Source: Coprobacillus sp. (GTDB taxonomy: Bacteria; Bacillota_I; Bacilli_A; RFN20; CAG-826). From it: a stretch of 64,000 bases of DNA. Below, piece by piece: positions 42,548-51,940 of this stretch; the stretch's first letter is position 1; the number at the start of each line of letters is the position of its first letter. The position numbers were made by a program, and so were the translations under genes. The stretch spans positions 62,001-126,000 of the forward strand of contig JAJQAG010000002.1 of assembly GCA_021203905.1 (NCBI GenBank). The letters are read 5' to 3'. The notes under the pieces were generated by a model. The model made no database searches. It had not been told where the DNA came from and saw only the letters and a list, made by a program, of their open reading frames with translations.

Positions 42548-43177
42548 TTATTGAATTTCTTTGTTGCGATATTCTTTCCGAACATCTGCAGTGGATACAA
42601 GGTTTCCGTTTCTTCTAACTGAGAACGCATCAAATCCATTGACTTGGATATTCTTATCTTCCATTTCTCCTGCAATTTCGTGCATGGAGGAAGTATGACC
42701 ATTATAAGTAAGTTTTCCGCTATCATCAGCAAGAATTGCTGTTTTTCCATTTTTATGGATAAACTCTTCACCAATTATAAAGTAGCCAGAGGTTACCATA
42801 TCTTTCATGCTGGCCCTTGGGGGCTTGATATCGAAAGCCGCTTGCTCTACAAGTCCCATAGAAGTTATGGTTTAATCAAGTCTCTGTTGACCGTATTTAA
42901 TATATTTTTTATCAAGCTCTAACATTGTATAGTGACGGCCCATTTTCTTTGCAACAACGCCCGTGGTCATTGCCCCACCAAAGGGATCAAGGATCAAATC
43001 TTCAGGCTTGGTGAAAAGAGCGATTACCCTTTCCATAAGAGCTTCTGGTTTTTGAGTAGAGTGAACTTTATTCCCATTTTCATCTTTTAATCTTTCGTTT
43101 CCGGAACATACGGGGAACTCCCAAATAGACCCCATCTGTTTTCCATCATTGTGCAAAAGAGAAAAGGCATCTCGCAT
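42548..43177 (-). pseudogene. Broken DNA methyltransferase (C-terminal part with RAMA domain)
   Basis: This is a remnant of an N4/N6-type DNA methyltransferase. The upper part (from about 43150 down to 42872) encodes GSIWEFPVC, HSTQKPEALMERVI and the motif DPFGGAMTTG, that is, the SAM-binding end of the enzyme. An in-frame TAA at 42872-42874 follows QQRLD. In the same frame, only 15 nt later, the sequence resumes and encodes a RAMA-like domain (SGYFIIGEEFI, HKNGKTAILADDSGKL, HSSMHEIAGE, VNGFDAFSV) to 42548. So one nonsense change splits the gene. Its 5' two thirds, including the DPPY/NPPY-type motif, is absent. Homology ends at about 43150, beside the terminator of the next operon, which marks a breakpoint. 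No restriction gene is nearby. Confidence 0.8.
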
Positions 43178-43198
43178 TTATGGGATGCCTTTCCTTTT
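43155..43198. terminator. Bidirectional terminator after the membrane hydrolase gene
   Basis: AAAGGCATC (43163-43171) and GATGCCTTT (43184-43192) form a perfect 9-bp stem with T-rich flanks on both strands (TCTCTTTT on minus, CCTTTT on plus). It ends the minus-strand operon at 43227. Confidence 0.85.
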
Positions 43199-43226
43199 AA
43201 GCGGTAACTACATATAGTCACATATA

Positions 43227-45986
43227 TCAAACTGGTATGTAGGAAACAGATGCACAGATGGTCATGGTAACAAAGATGAAGCAATATGCCACCGCCCCAG
43301 ACCAAACATTTCCAGTATGTTTATATGTTAGTCTATTAAATAGTGGTAGTAGCGCCATCATTGTGATCAGAGCAAAGACCATATTGATATATAGCCAGAC
43401 CTCTTCGCCGCTGGCGCCATAACCATAATAGACAGTTCCTGTTGTAAAGAAGCAAGTGTAGTTAATAATGAGAATAAAGATGAGACCAATACAGTTAGCC
43501 ACCATACTGACAGTGATAACTTTCCACTCTTTCCATCCTTCTCTCGCTATAGAGCAGTTTACTCTAATAGAGTTAGAAATATAGAAGATAAAGATAATAG
43601 GAATGTATTCAAGAGCGGTAATGGCCATTCTTCCATTAATTGTTGAAGCACTGACAAGCATGAATCTGAAGTCTTGGTGGAAACTCCACTGGCTGACATA
43701 GACCATTAGGTAGAAGGCTCCTATCATAATGACGGAAATGAGCAGTGCTTTTAAGGTGTTACATAAGACGTTGTGCCAAGATGTTCCCCTAATTCTGATA
43801 TAACCAAATTTTGACCAATCAAGAGGATCATTTCGACCTTTAACCTTATTTCTAATATAGATACAGAGATTTTCTATGGCCGTGCTTCCAAAGAAACATA
43901 TGAGACCAATTGTTCCATTGATAGCCGCCCAAAGGAGAATCGCATTAATCATTCGTGCAGGGAAAACATAGGTATACACACTAGCGGAATTTCCTACTGG
44001 GAATATCTCAATTGATAAGTTGGCTAATGGAATATAGTCTAAGCACGCAATAATGGCACAGACTATTAAGATTGTCCAGAAGGTAATTCTATGCCCAAGA
44101 GAGGCATGTTTCTTTGTTGTGGCTGATGCACTACCTATGGCCATCGCCGCGCCCCTATCACTATTTGCAATGGCTTCACTTCCTCCGCCTATATCTCCAT
44201 CATCCCCATCAGATGAATCGCTGTCATCATCCTTGGTGGTGGGAGTGTCCAGTGGTGGATCTAGTGTCCCCACAGAACTAATCTGGTCAATAGTTTTAAT
44301 TGAGGGATCTCTTGTGAGAGCAATACTTGCATCTTCTGCCTCTTTAATTTCTTTTGCCTTGGTAATGGTCTTAAAGAATCCAGTTTTCATTAAGACCGCA
44401 CACAATGCAACGATGAAAGTAAAGCCTGCCGCAAGAGCTAAACCATTAGAGGCTTCTTGTCCAAACCATGTTTGATGGGTGCCATCAAGACCAGAGTTAA
44501 GGCCTAGACTAACGTCGAAGAAGTCAATAGTGTTAGCAATAGACTTACTATCGTACATCTCGAAGCAGTGATTAGTGTACTCTCTATGTAAGACACGATA
44601 TGTCCCATCTTCCATTGAGCCGTACTCGACATCAATTTCATATGCTCCTCTCTCTTCTGAAGTGGCATCATTTCCCACTTCACTAATGAATCTTTGAGCA
44701 ATTATCTCCCAGGATGAAGTATCGGTTTGATATCGGTAAGACCCTTCATCATAGTAGGCATATGACATTGCAGCATTACATCTTAGGTTATTATATTTAC
44801 TTGCGGCAGAGTTCTTAATGTAGCCAGAAACATATAGTGATTTAATGATGCTTTCTTCGTAAGAGTTACCCGCCATATCGGAAGCTAAACCAACACAGTC
44901 ACCTCCTCCAGCAGAGTGGCCCATAGCCCCGAAGCGATTCTTATCGCAAAATTTAAAATCATCAGTGTTGTTATAGACATATTGGACTAAGTACTCCATG
45001 CCGTTTTCTCCATCTGTTGATGGTTCGGTTGTCCCCCCCTGACCTCCTGGATCAATCGTGAAGACAACAGCACCACGACGGGAGAGCTCAATCGCATATT
45101 GAGACATCGTCATCTTGGTTCTAGTAAAACCCGGTAGGACGAATACTGTTGGAGCGGGATTTTCTTTTGTGGCACTATCTGGGATATAGACGGTACATGA
45201 ATAGGTTGCTCCTTCTGGGACAGCATATGTTGTCCCGTGAATTTGTCCTCGGTTATAAGAAAGAGACATCTCTCTTGTCAGGGTGAAGTCGGTAACACTG
45301 ACACTGAAACCTGATGTCTCAAAACACATTCCTGAGAATCCAAGAATGAAAATGAGGACAAAAGACACACACATCGTAATAAAAGATTTAGAAGTAAAGA
45401 ATTTTACTTTTGCACTCTTTTCTTTCTTTTCCTTCTTTGGTTTTTCTACAACCTCTTGTGCGCCATCACGAGAAGCATCTTTTTTCCAAAATGCTAGTTT
45501 CTTGTAGCACTTTTGGAACCAGCTATCTTGTTTTACTGTTTCTTCTTCAACTGTAGTGTCCAAGGTTTCCTCAACCGGAAGAGTCTCACTTCCTATCTCT
45601 TGAGAGATAGTTGTCTCTTTTAAAAGATCCTCTTCCTCTAGTGGCGTCTCTCCCTCTTCTGTTTTCTCTTCCCACACAGCATTTTTTGTGGATGAGAGGA
45701 ACATCGAGAGAGCTTCAGTAATGAAAGAAGCCAAACCCACAATTGAGAGAATAAAGGAAACAATGTACTTAGCTTTGTGATGTTTCGTGATGTCATTATC
45801 CTCTATGTGTTCTTTTACTGATGCCACTAAGAAGCCATCATAGAGGCTGATTAGTGCGAGTATAAGAAAGAGCCAATAAATGTAGTTTGAGAGACCAAAG
45901 AACATTCCTGCGGCAATAAAATAGAGGCCGCAGAAAACATAGAGAACAATTGAGGTTGCTTTTAGCAATTTAATTTTAAGCGACAT
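43227..45986 (-). CDS. Polytopic membrane protein with extracytoplasmic alpha/beta-hydrolase domain
   Basis: The 919-residue protein has about three helices in its first 95 residues, an acidic cytoplasmic stretch, another helix (about 196-220), then an alpha/beta-hydrolase domain (about 235-530). The nucleophile elbow is GHSAGG within RFGAMGHSAGGGDCVG, after VFVLPGFTRTKMTMSQYAIELSRRG and IDPGGQGG; a candidate catalytic His is in TNHCFEMYD. A Ser/Asp-rich linker and about eight more helices complete the C-terminus. I chose the ATG at 45986 because GGAGG lies 9 nt before it; the ATG at 45992 is only 3 nt from that site. It could hydrolyse an ester on the outer face, and the C-terminal helices may move or sense the product. 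I know no characterised protein of this design. Confidence 0.7.
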   Translation of the reverse strand: MSLKIKLLKATSIVLYVFCGLYFIAAGMFFGLSNYIYWLFLILALISLYDGFLVASVKEHIEDNDITKHHKAKYIVSFILSIVGLASFITEALSMFLSSTKNAVWEEKTEEGETPLEEEDLLKETTISQEIGSETLPVEETLDTTVEEETVKQDSWFQKCYKKLAFWKKDASRDGAQEVVEKPKKEKKEKSAKVKFFTSKSFITMCVSFVLIFILGFSGMCFETSGFSVSVTDFTLTREMSLSYNRGQIHGTTYAVPEGATYSCTVYIPDSATKENPAPTVFVLPGFTRTKMTMSQYAIELSRRGAVVFTIDPGGQGGTTEPSTDGENGMEYLVQYVYNNTDDFKFCDKNRFGAMGHSAGGGDCVGLASDMAGNSYEESIIKSLYVSGYIKNSAASKYNNLRCNAAMSYAYYDEGSYRYQTDTSSWEIIAQRFISEVGNDATSEERGAYEIDVEYGSMEDGTYRVLHREYTNHCFEMYDSKSIANTIDFFDVSLGLNSGLDGTHQTWFGQEASNGLALAAGFTFIVALCAVLMKTGFFKTITKAKEIKEAEDASIALTRDPSIKTIDQISSVGTLDPPLDTPTTKDDDSDSSDGDDGDIGGGSEAIANSDRGAAMAIGSASATTKKHASLGHRITFWTILIVCAIIACLDYIPLANLSIEIFPVGNSASVYTYVFPARMINAILLWAAINGTIGLICFFGSTAIENLCIYIRNKVKGRNDPLDWSKFGYIRIRGTSWHNVLCNTLKALLISVIMIGAFYLMVYVSQWSFHQDFRFMLVSASTINGRMAITALEYIPIIFIFYISNSIRVNCSIAREGWKEWKVITVSMVANCIGLIFILIINYTCFFTTGTVYYGYGASGEEVWLYINMVFALITMMALLPLFNRLTYKHTGNVWSGAVAYCFIFVTMTICASVSYIPV

Positions 45987-47628
45987 AAGCATTTACCTCC
46001 GTTGCATAATTGTTGAAATATATTAACGATGTAGGAGCCGTGGAGTAATTCCCTTTAATCCACTCCCAAACAAAGTTGCACAATGCTGTATCGGTGAGGC
46101 GAGCAATATATCTTGAGGTAGATCCTATATAGTAACCCGAAATGTTCTCAATAAAATCTGTTCCTTGATTCATTCCACCAGTTGAACTGATGTTGTTTGC
46201 CCAACCAAGCATAATATCGACATCTCCGTCTGTCTTGATGGCTCCGCATGATGTTGCGACATCCCCTTCGTATCCTTTGTATTCAATCACTGAACCCACA
46301 TATTCACTTGTTGCTAGATATGAATCTAGATTTGTGCTAAAAGCATCAATATCAGATTGATAGATACCACTGGTTTCTGATTTGGCGTACCAAGCAATCT
46401 TAAGATCATGTTGGCTTGCTTCTCCTTCATCTTTGGTATCACCGTCGTCATCATCACTCACTGGGGGTTGATTGTAATTGTCTTTAATCCAATTCCAGAC
46501 AACATTGCATAACTCTGTATCACTACATCTAGTGATGTAGCGGGAAGTAGAACCAATATAATAACCACTAAGATGTTCATAATAATCAATGTCTAGTGTC
46601 ATGCCACCAGTAGAGGATATATTGCCGCCCCAACCAAGCATAATATCGATATCACCATCAGTTCTAATCGCTTCACATGTTGTGGCGACATCACCATCAT
46701 ATCCACGATAACCGATATATACGTTATAACCCGCACTAGTTAAGTAGTTATCAAGTGCAGCACTAAAGGCATCAATATCTTCTTGATAGATACCACTAGT
46801 ATCTGATTTGGCGTACCAGGCAATCCATAAATCGTAGTTGATTATTTGTGGTTCTTCTTCGGTTCCTGCACTTTGATTCTCAATAGGTATTCCATAATAA
46901 TCAAAAATCCAGTAATAGACCTTATTAGAGAATGGCCTATCTGAGAGTCTCGCACAGCCTCGAGATTTATCACCAATAGCGATACCAGTGTGATTTTCTA
47001 AAATATCCACACCTTCGACCATTCCACCAGTTCCAACAAGGTTACTTGTAGAAGACCAGCCAAACATGATATCAACATCGCCATCTTTTCTTATTGCCGC
47101 ACAGGTTGTTCCAACATCACCTGTATATTCACGGATAACGATATCCATGGAATAGGGGTCGTAACCTTCTTCCTCTAGCCAGTTATACATATCGCCGACA
47201 AAGCTGTCCATATAGTCTTGGTCTAGTCCGGAAGTATTAGTTCTTCCATACCAAGCGAGAACTAGGTCTCGCTGATATATTTCTGTCCATGCTGAATAAA
47301 GAGTTATTTCTCTCGATTTTTTGGCGAGATGATCCTTAACATCGTCATAACGGATAAGTCCAGTGTTTGCGGAGAGTAGATCCTCACTATCCACACCTTC
47401 TGTCCAATTATCGATAACTGACCACCCCACGAATTTTAAGCCATCTGCTGTTGGTTCGGGAACAACGGCATTGTTAAAGGTGTTAACAACATATGTTCCG
47501 ACATATTCCCCTCGATCCATAAGAGTCACTTCAATGTCTTTTTCTAGTCCAGTCATCATCTGACAAGAACCTAAAACCATTGTGCAACCCAATGCAGCAA
47601 CTACCAGACATAAGAATTTCTTTTTCAT
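45976..47628 (-). CDS. Lipoprotein with InlB-like repeat and three copies of a novel ligand-binding-like module
   Basis: The 550-residue lipoprotein (lipobox LGSC, Cys 22) starts at 47628, where AAGGAGG lies 7 nt upstream; the ATG at 47634 is too close to that site. Residues 30-115 resemble an InlB B-type repeat (KFVGWSV ... REITLYSAW). Three copies of one module follow, at residues 121-246, 266-385 and 408-527. Each has AWY.....SG(L/I), Y.GDV.T(T/S)C.AI..DGD(V/I)DIM(L/F)GW, a GGM and a C-terminal helix with W-x-W-I or YWIF. The pattern suggests one lobe of a solute-binding-protein fold, but that is inference. Acidic linkers separate copies. It overlaps the membrane hydrolase start and follows the SGNH lipoprotein by 12 nt. 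Confidence 0.75.
   Translation of the reverse strand: MKKKFLCLVVAALGCTMVLGSCQMMTGLEKDIEVTLMDRGEYVGTYVVNTFNNAVVPEPTADGLKFVGWSVIDNWTEGVDSEDLLSANTGLIRYDDVKDHLAKKSREITLYSAWTEIYQRDLVLAWYGRTNTSGLDQDYMDSFVGDMYNWLEEEGYDPYSMDIVIREYTGDVGTTCAAIRKDGDVDIMFGWSSTSNLVGTGGMVEGVDILENHTGIAIGDKSRGCARLSDRPFSNKVYYWIFDYYGIPIENQSAGTEEEPQIINYDLWIAWYAKSDTSGIYQEDIDAFSAALDNYLTSAGYNVYIGYRGYDGDVATTCEAIRTDGDIDIMLGWGGNISSTGGMTLDIDYYEHLSGYYIGSTSRYITRCSDTELCNVVWNWIKDNYNQPPVSDDDDGDTKDEGEASQHDLKIAWYAKSETSGIYQSDIDAFSTNLDSYLATSEYVGSVIEYKGYEGDVATSCGAIKTDGDVDIMLGWANNISSTGGMNQGTDFIENISGYYIGSTSRYIARLTDTALCNFVWEWIKGNYSTAPTSLIYFNNYATEVNAYVA
46048..47268 (-). repeat. Three tandem copies of a ~120-residue coding module
   Basis: Copies lie at 46891-47268, 46474-46833 and 46048-46407, separated by about 55-65 nt. 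Copies 2 and 3 are closest (shared SGYYIGSTSRYI, WYAKS-TSGIYQ). A fourth copy is in the upstream gene at 47644-47991. Divergence between copies shows old, selected duplication and not assembly error. Confidence 0.88.
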
Positions 47629-47640
47629 TCTCATACCTCC

Positions 47641-49236
47641 TTAACTATTAAAAACAACATCGTACGCCACGTTTTGTAAGTACGAAGCTGTCTTTTGACT
47701 AATGGCGGATACTTCTATTCCGCTATTATTTTCAATGTAGTCAGTTCCTTGACTCATTCCGCCTGTAGAGCCAATATTACTTGCCCAACCAAGCATGATG
47801 TCAACATCTCCATCGTTCATGATGGCTTGACAAGAAGGGCCGACATTTCCGTCGTAGGCTCGCATCTCAATACTGACATCTGTGTATCCTTGAGTGGCAA
47901 GATAAGTGCTGAGTTCGTTTTTAATCTCGTTGACATAGTCAGCATTAAGACCAGAGGTCTCAACTTTGTCGTACCACGCAATGACAAGAGAGTTATCCTT
48001 GCCTCCTTCTCCAGAAATATCCATATGCTCAATTGGAGCATTAAAATATTCATCAAAGAGCCAGTAGTATGCAAGAGCGGTTAATTCTCCATCATTGCAT
48101 CTTGCAGCATAACGAGAGAATGTATCTCCAAGATATGTGGTTTCGCGCACATCACAATTTAATATGGTTGCAGCGTGTACGCACGCAGAGAGATAACTTC
48201 CAAAGTAAGATGGGTGCTTATTATCTGAGTAATATAAGTTGATATCACTGTTCTCATAGACATAGGTAAAAGCTTTTCCCACTTCGCAAACTTTAAGTCC
48301 GAGTTCACTAGCGCATTGTTCTGTAGCATTACGGAGAAGCATCTCATACTCAGGAATTGTGGAAACCGATGGTTCATCATTAGCTGCTTCTTGATAACCC
48401 CATGTCGCATAGAGATATATTTCACAATTTTCTTGAGTCTCATTGATTCTTGTTTGCAGAGTGGCCACAGCATCTTTATAGAGATTGTAGTTTGTTGCTG
48501 GTCTCGTACTATGTTCCTGAAGGACTATAACATCGTACTGGTTTGTGGTGAGAGCTTCCTCAACCTCTGCTCCTCTTTCATCTGTTGGATCCGCAAATTG
48601 AGCAAGGGTATGACTTCCTTCGGTAATGGATTCGGCATAAACCTCTTCTCCCGCCGCATTAGCAATCTCTTGGAAAAGCGCAGGAATATCATTGTAATAA
48701 GTAAAACTATTACCGATGAATAAAGCAGTCACACTTGACCAGAGTTCTGGTTCTCCGTTTTTGAATCTCCAATAAATACCTCCTTCAGTGTGTCTCTCAG
48801 AGGAATAAACATAGACAATAGTGCCGTCATCACTATAGAAGTCTTCACTATACCCGTAGAGTTCCACTTCTTCTTTAAATGCCATTGATCCAATAGATGT
48901 AGCAGTGGAGGGAATTATCGCTTTGGTGATGTTACATCCATAGAATGACCAAGTTCCGATATGAGTAATCCCCTCTCCAATCTCCACTCCAGTCACTCTT
49001 CCCCATCTATAGGACCAGGGAGCTCCTTCATCATCGACATAATCTGGCATTGCTCCCTCACCTTCAACGACTAGAGTGAAGCCATAATATCCATCATCTT
49101 CGAAGCGAGCACTAATCGTGTCTGTAACTTCCCATTCGTATGTATTCGTTTTATCACAGCTGGTAGTGGTGGTCGCTAATCCAAGTGATAAAACGACAGC
49201 ACATAATGCTGTCGTCAGAGTTTTCAGTCTTTTCAT
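47641..49236 (-). CDS. Lipoprotein with LRR_5-like segment, SGNH/DUF4886-type hydrolase domain and the shared module
   Basis: The 531-residue product has a lipoprotein signal (lipobox TTSC, Cys 27). Residues about 85-130 resemble a BspA-type leucine-rich repeat (VTGVEIGEGITHIGTWSFYGC). Residues about 168-385 form an SGNH-type domain of the DUF4886 class: LFIGNSFTYYNDIPALFQEIA (GNS block), VIVLQEHSTRP, and DNKHPSYFGSYLSA with the Asp/His pair. Residues 416-531 are one copy of the module repeated in the next gene. It should be an extracellular esterase or lyase anchored to the membrane. The ATG overlaps the malic enzyme stop (ATGA), with AAGGAGG 7 nt upstream. Confidence 0.75.
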   Translation of the reverse strand: MKRLKTLTTALCAVVLSLGLATTTTSCDKTNTYEWEVTDTISARFEDDGYYGFTLVVEGEGAMPDYVDDEGAPWSYRWGRVTGVEIGEGITHIGTWSFYGCNITKAIIPSTATSIGSMAFKEEVELYGYSEDFYSDDGTIVYVYSSERHTEGGIYWRFKNGEPELWSSVTALFIGNSFTYYNDIPALFQEIANAAGEEVYAESITEGSHTLAQFADPTDERGAEVEEALTTNQYDVIVLQEHSTRPATNYNLYKDAVATLQTRINETQENCEIYLYATWGYQEAANDEPSVSTIPEYEMLLRNATEQCASELGLKVCEVGKAFTYVYENSDINLYYSDNKHPSYFGSYLSACVHAATILNCDVRETTYLGDTFSRYAARCNDGELTALAYYWLFDEYFNAPIEHMDISGEGGKDNSLVIAWYDKVETSGLNADYVNEIKNELSTYLATQGYTDVSIEMRAYDGNVGPSCQAIMNDGDVDIMLGWASNIGSTGGMSQGTDYIENNSGIEVSAISQKTASYLQNVAYDVVFNS

Positions 49237-50441
49237 TCGTAGACCTCCTTAAAATCTTTAAGATTTTTATAAAGTTTCGAGACCCCAGAAGTAATTGCAG
49301 CTTTCGCTACTTCCTTTGCAACACACTTATGACAATTTAGATCATAAGCATGGGGGAGAATATAATCTTTGTTTAGTTCCTGTTCGCTAACACAGTTAGC
49401 AATACCGATAGCAGCGGCAAACATCATTTCTAAATTAATGGTGCTCGCTCTAACATCAAGGGCTCCGCGAAATAATCCCGGAAACACTAAGACGTTATTA
49501 ATTTGATTAGTATATTCACTAGATCCAGTTCCCACAATGTAGGCTCCAGCTTCTAGTGCATCTTCAGGTTCAATTTCTGGCACTGGATTAGCACAGACGA
49601 ACAAGATAGCCTTCTTCGCCATAGAGGCAACCATTTCCTTGGTGACACAGTGAGGGCCACTGACCCCAATAAGGACATCTGCTCCCACCAAAGCGTCTTT
49701 GAGAAGTCCGTGTTGATGTTCTAGATTGGTCACTTTGACAATTTCTTGTTGGGCCGCATTAAGTTTTGGCTCACCTTCGCAAAGGATGCCATCAAGTCCA
49801 CACATCGTGATGTGTTTTACTCCTGAAGCAAGAAAGAACTTTGCCACCGCAATACCAGCGGATCCAGGACCATTGATGACTACTTTAATATCCTTGATAT
49901 CTTTTTTGACAAGTTTAAGAGAATTTAAAAGAGCCGCCAACATGACAATTGCCGTTCCGTGCTGATCATCATGAAAAACGGGAATATCCAGTTCCTCTTT
50001 TAGTCTTTTCTCAATCTCAAAGCACCTTGGAGCGGAAATATCTTCTAGATTAATTCCTCCGAATGATCCCGAGATGATTTTTATCGTATTAATAATTTCG
50101 TTTGTATCTTTTGTCTTAAGACAAATCGGATAGGCATCAACATTACCATAGGCTTTAAATAAAGCGCTTTTCCCCTCCATAACAGGCATTCCCGCTTCTG
50201 GTCCAATATCGCCTAAACCAAGAACCGCCGTGCCATCAGTAATGACTGCAACAGTGTTCCATCTTCTTGTTAAGTCAAAACTCTTGCTGACGTCTTTTTT
50301 AATTTCTAAGCATGGTTGAGCCACACCGGGAGTGTATGCCAAAGCAAGCTCCTCGTTATCAGTTACACTAACACGGGAAATGGTCTCAATCTTTCCCCTC
50401 CACTCGTAGTGTTTTTTAAGAGATTCATCATGACAATCCAT
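49233..50441 (-). CDS. NAD(P)-dependent malic enzyme
   Basis: Malic enzyme decarboxylates malate to pyruvate with NAD(P) reduction. The 402-residue protein is the short bacterial form: YTPGVAQPC and the Tyr/Lys catalytic region, [34 protein letters not shown] (metal ligands), the nucleotide-binding [10 protein letters not shown], and CANPVPEI. I start at the ATG at 50441 (MDCHDESL); a TTG 15 nt earlier is less likely. It is first in an operon with two surface lipoproteins and a membrane hydrolase, and lies opposite a LysR gene. This suggests the system releases or takes up malate, or an acid converted to it. Confidence 0.93.
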   Translation of the reverse strand: MDCHDESLKKHYEWRGKIETISRVSVTDNEELALAYTPGVAQPCLEIKKDVSKSFDLTRRWNTVAVITDGTAVLGLGDIGPEAGMPVMEGKSALFKAYGNVDAYPICLKTKDTNEIINTIKIISGSFGGINLEDISAPRCFEIEKRLKEELDIPVFHDDQHGTAIVMLAALLNSLKLVKKDIKDIKVVINGPGSAGIAVAKFFLASGVKHITMCGLDGILCEGEPKLNAAQQEIVKVTNLEHQHGLLKDALVGADVLIGVSGPHCVTKEMVASMAKKAILFVCANPVPEIEPEDALEAGAYIVGTGSSEYTNQINNVLVFPGLFRGALDVRASTINLEMMFAAAIGIANCVSEQELNKDYILPHAYDLNCHKCVAKEVAKAAITSGVSKLYKNLKDFKEVYE

Positions 50442-50496
50442 CGACAATGCCCCCAAAACGATAAAATACGAAAAAATTATTTATGTAATTACACAG

Positions 50497-50541
50497 GTGC
50501 TATTACGAGCACAAATACCTTATGTATGATTTTACATACAT
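50497..50541. promoter_or_regulatory. Two dyads between malic enzyme operon and LysR gene
   Basis: GTGCT-N6-AGCAC (50497-50512) and a 7-bp-arm palindrome ATGTATG-N6-CATACAT (50522-50541) sit 10 bp apart in the divergent intergenic region. Spaced dyads of this kind are the usual binding pattern of LysR regulators (recognition and activation sites). They lie 56-100 nt upstream of the malic enzyme start and 84-129 nt upstream of the LysR start. Confidence 0.6.
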
Positions 50542-50625
50542 TTTAGTGGACATTTATTATAAGATAAAATAATATTTAAGCATAATAGATATAAAGAAAA
50601 TGTATATAAAAATTGGGGTATTGTC

Positions 50626-51519
50626 ATGAACTACGAATACTACAAAATTTTCTATTATGTTGGAAAACATAGAAATATATCAAAAGCTGCAAACGAATTG
50701 CATTACACCCAACCATCAATTTCTAGAACTATTCAAAACCTTGAGAAAGAGTTGGGATGTAAACTATTTACGAGAAAGAAAACAGGAGTGGAGTTCACTA
50801 AAGAAGGAAGCAATCTCTATGAATATGTTTCTCGTGCTTTCATGACTCTTACTGAAGGAGAGGACGAGATTAAACAATCCTTAGGAATTGATGGTGGAAC
50901 TATTTATCTTGGAGCATCTGTTACTTCTTTATATGAGTTCCTGTTTGACTTCATCAATAAGTTCATCTCCGTTTATCCTCATGTAAAAGTAAAGATTAGT
51001 ACTGGTTCAAATAATGGGATTATTGAAAAGCTCAAGCAAGGGTCGATTGACCTTGCCTTTGTCTCAACCCCATGCAATCCTACTTCTAAACTACAAGTCA
51101 CACAAATAAGAGAGTTCTCTGATGTCTTAGTCGCCGGCAATAAATTTAGTGAACTCAAAGATAAAACCTTATCATTTCACGATTTAGAAAAATATCCTAT
51201 TGTTGCCCTAAGAAGTGGGATGCAATTAAGACAATATGTGGATGATATATATTCAAGGAATGGGATGGTTCTTGATCCAGATGTTGAGGCTGATGGTGCC
51301 AATCTTATCGTTCCCATGGTAAAGTACAATTTAGGTCTTGGTTTTGCTCCAGAAAGAATGACGCGAAATTCGATAAAAAGAGGCGAAATATTCGAGATTG
51401 ACCTAGATTATGATATGCCTATCCGACAAATTTTAATGATTAGTGATCCAAGTCATCCTCAGACAAATGTTTCACGAACATTCAGAAGAATGATTCTCGA
51501 CGAACTAAACAAAGAATAA
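50626..51519 (+). CDS. LysR-family transcriptional regulator
   Basis: The 297-residue protein has the N-terminal winged HTH (ISKAANELHYTQPSISRTIQNLEKELGCKLFTR, residues about 16-50) and a C-terminal effector domain (from about 90: GTIYLGASVTSLYEFL..., AFVSTPC). It faces the malic enzyme operon across a 184-bp gap with two dyads, so it most probably controls that operon in response to a small acid. No clear Shine-Dalgarno site other than GGGG at 9 nt is present. Codon use is more AT-rich than in core neighbours. Confidence 0.92.
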   Translation: MNYEYYKIFYYVGKHRNISKAANELHYTQPSISRTIQNLEKELGCKLFTRKKTGVEFTKEGSNLYEYVSRAFMTLTEGEDEIKQSLGIDGGTIYLGASVTSLYEFLFDFINKFISVYPHVKVKISTGSNNGIIEKLKQGSIDLAFVSTPCNPTSKLQVTQIREFSDVLVAGNKFSELKDKTLSFHDLEKYPIVALRSGMQLRQYVDDIYSRNGMVLDPDVEADGANLIVPMVKYNLGLGFAPERMTRNSIKRGEIFEIDLDYDMPIRQILMISDPSHPQTNVSRTFRRMILDELNKE

Positions 51520-51940
51520 TTTTGTTTAACGCTCTACTTTTATTTTTATTCCCAGATTTTTTCTTACTTTTTATGTCTTTATTTTAGTATGAAATCTATC
51601 ATTTCTTGTTTTAAGAATTTATGTGCTTAGTTCTTTAAATTATATTGTTTAGGTTGGCATTGTTAGTGCCAGTTCGTCTCGATTTTTTTAACCTATTATA
51701 TTGCTATTAAATTTTTGGTTATTTATTGTTTTTGCTAGTATATATTAAACATTCAGTATCGGCATACCATCAATGCAAATAAATAATAATTATGTGTAAC
51801 AATAATTGTTATTTTCTTCTTTATTTAAAGGGTGATTGTTGGTATTATACTTAGTAGCGGTATTCTACATAGTTATAATTACCCACTCTCTATTACATAT
51901 CTAAACAAAAACTAAACTTTGCTTATTCTTATTTATTCTT
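51520..51940. other. 421-nt AT-rich non-coding region
   Basis: I see no gene, tRNA or known RNA here. The stretch is much richer in A and T than the rest of the window, with long T runs. It contains a small hairpin TGGCA/TGCCA (51655-51671) and the palindrome TAACAATAATTGTTA (about 51797-51811). There is no convincing promoter for the next gene. It lies at the boundary between the accessory block and the core gene rnjB, which may mark an old insertion junction. Confidence 0.55.

Noticed and set aside
44053-44475. Plus-strand 140-codon frame opposite the membrane hydrolase gene
   Set aside because: It is antisense to a long gene with clear domains, and its composition (Ser/Pro/Ala runs) mirrors the opposite strand; no start signal or homology.
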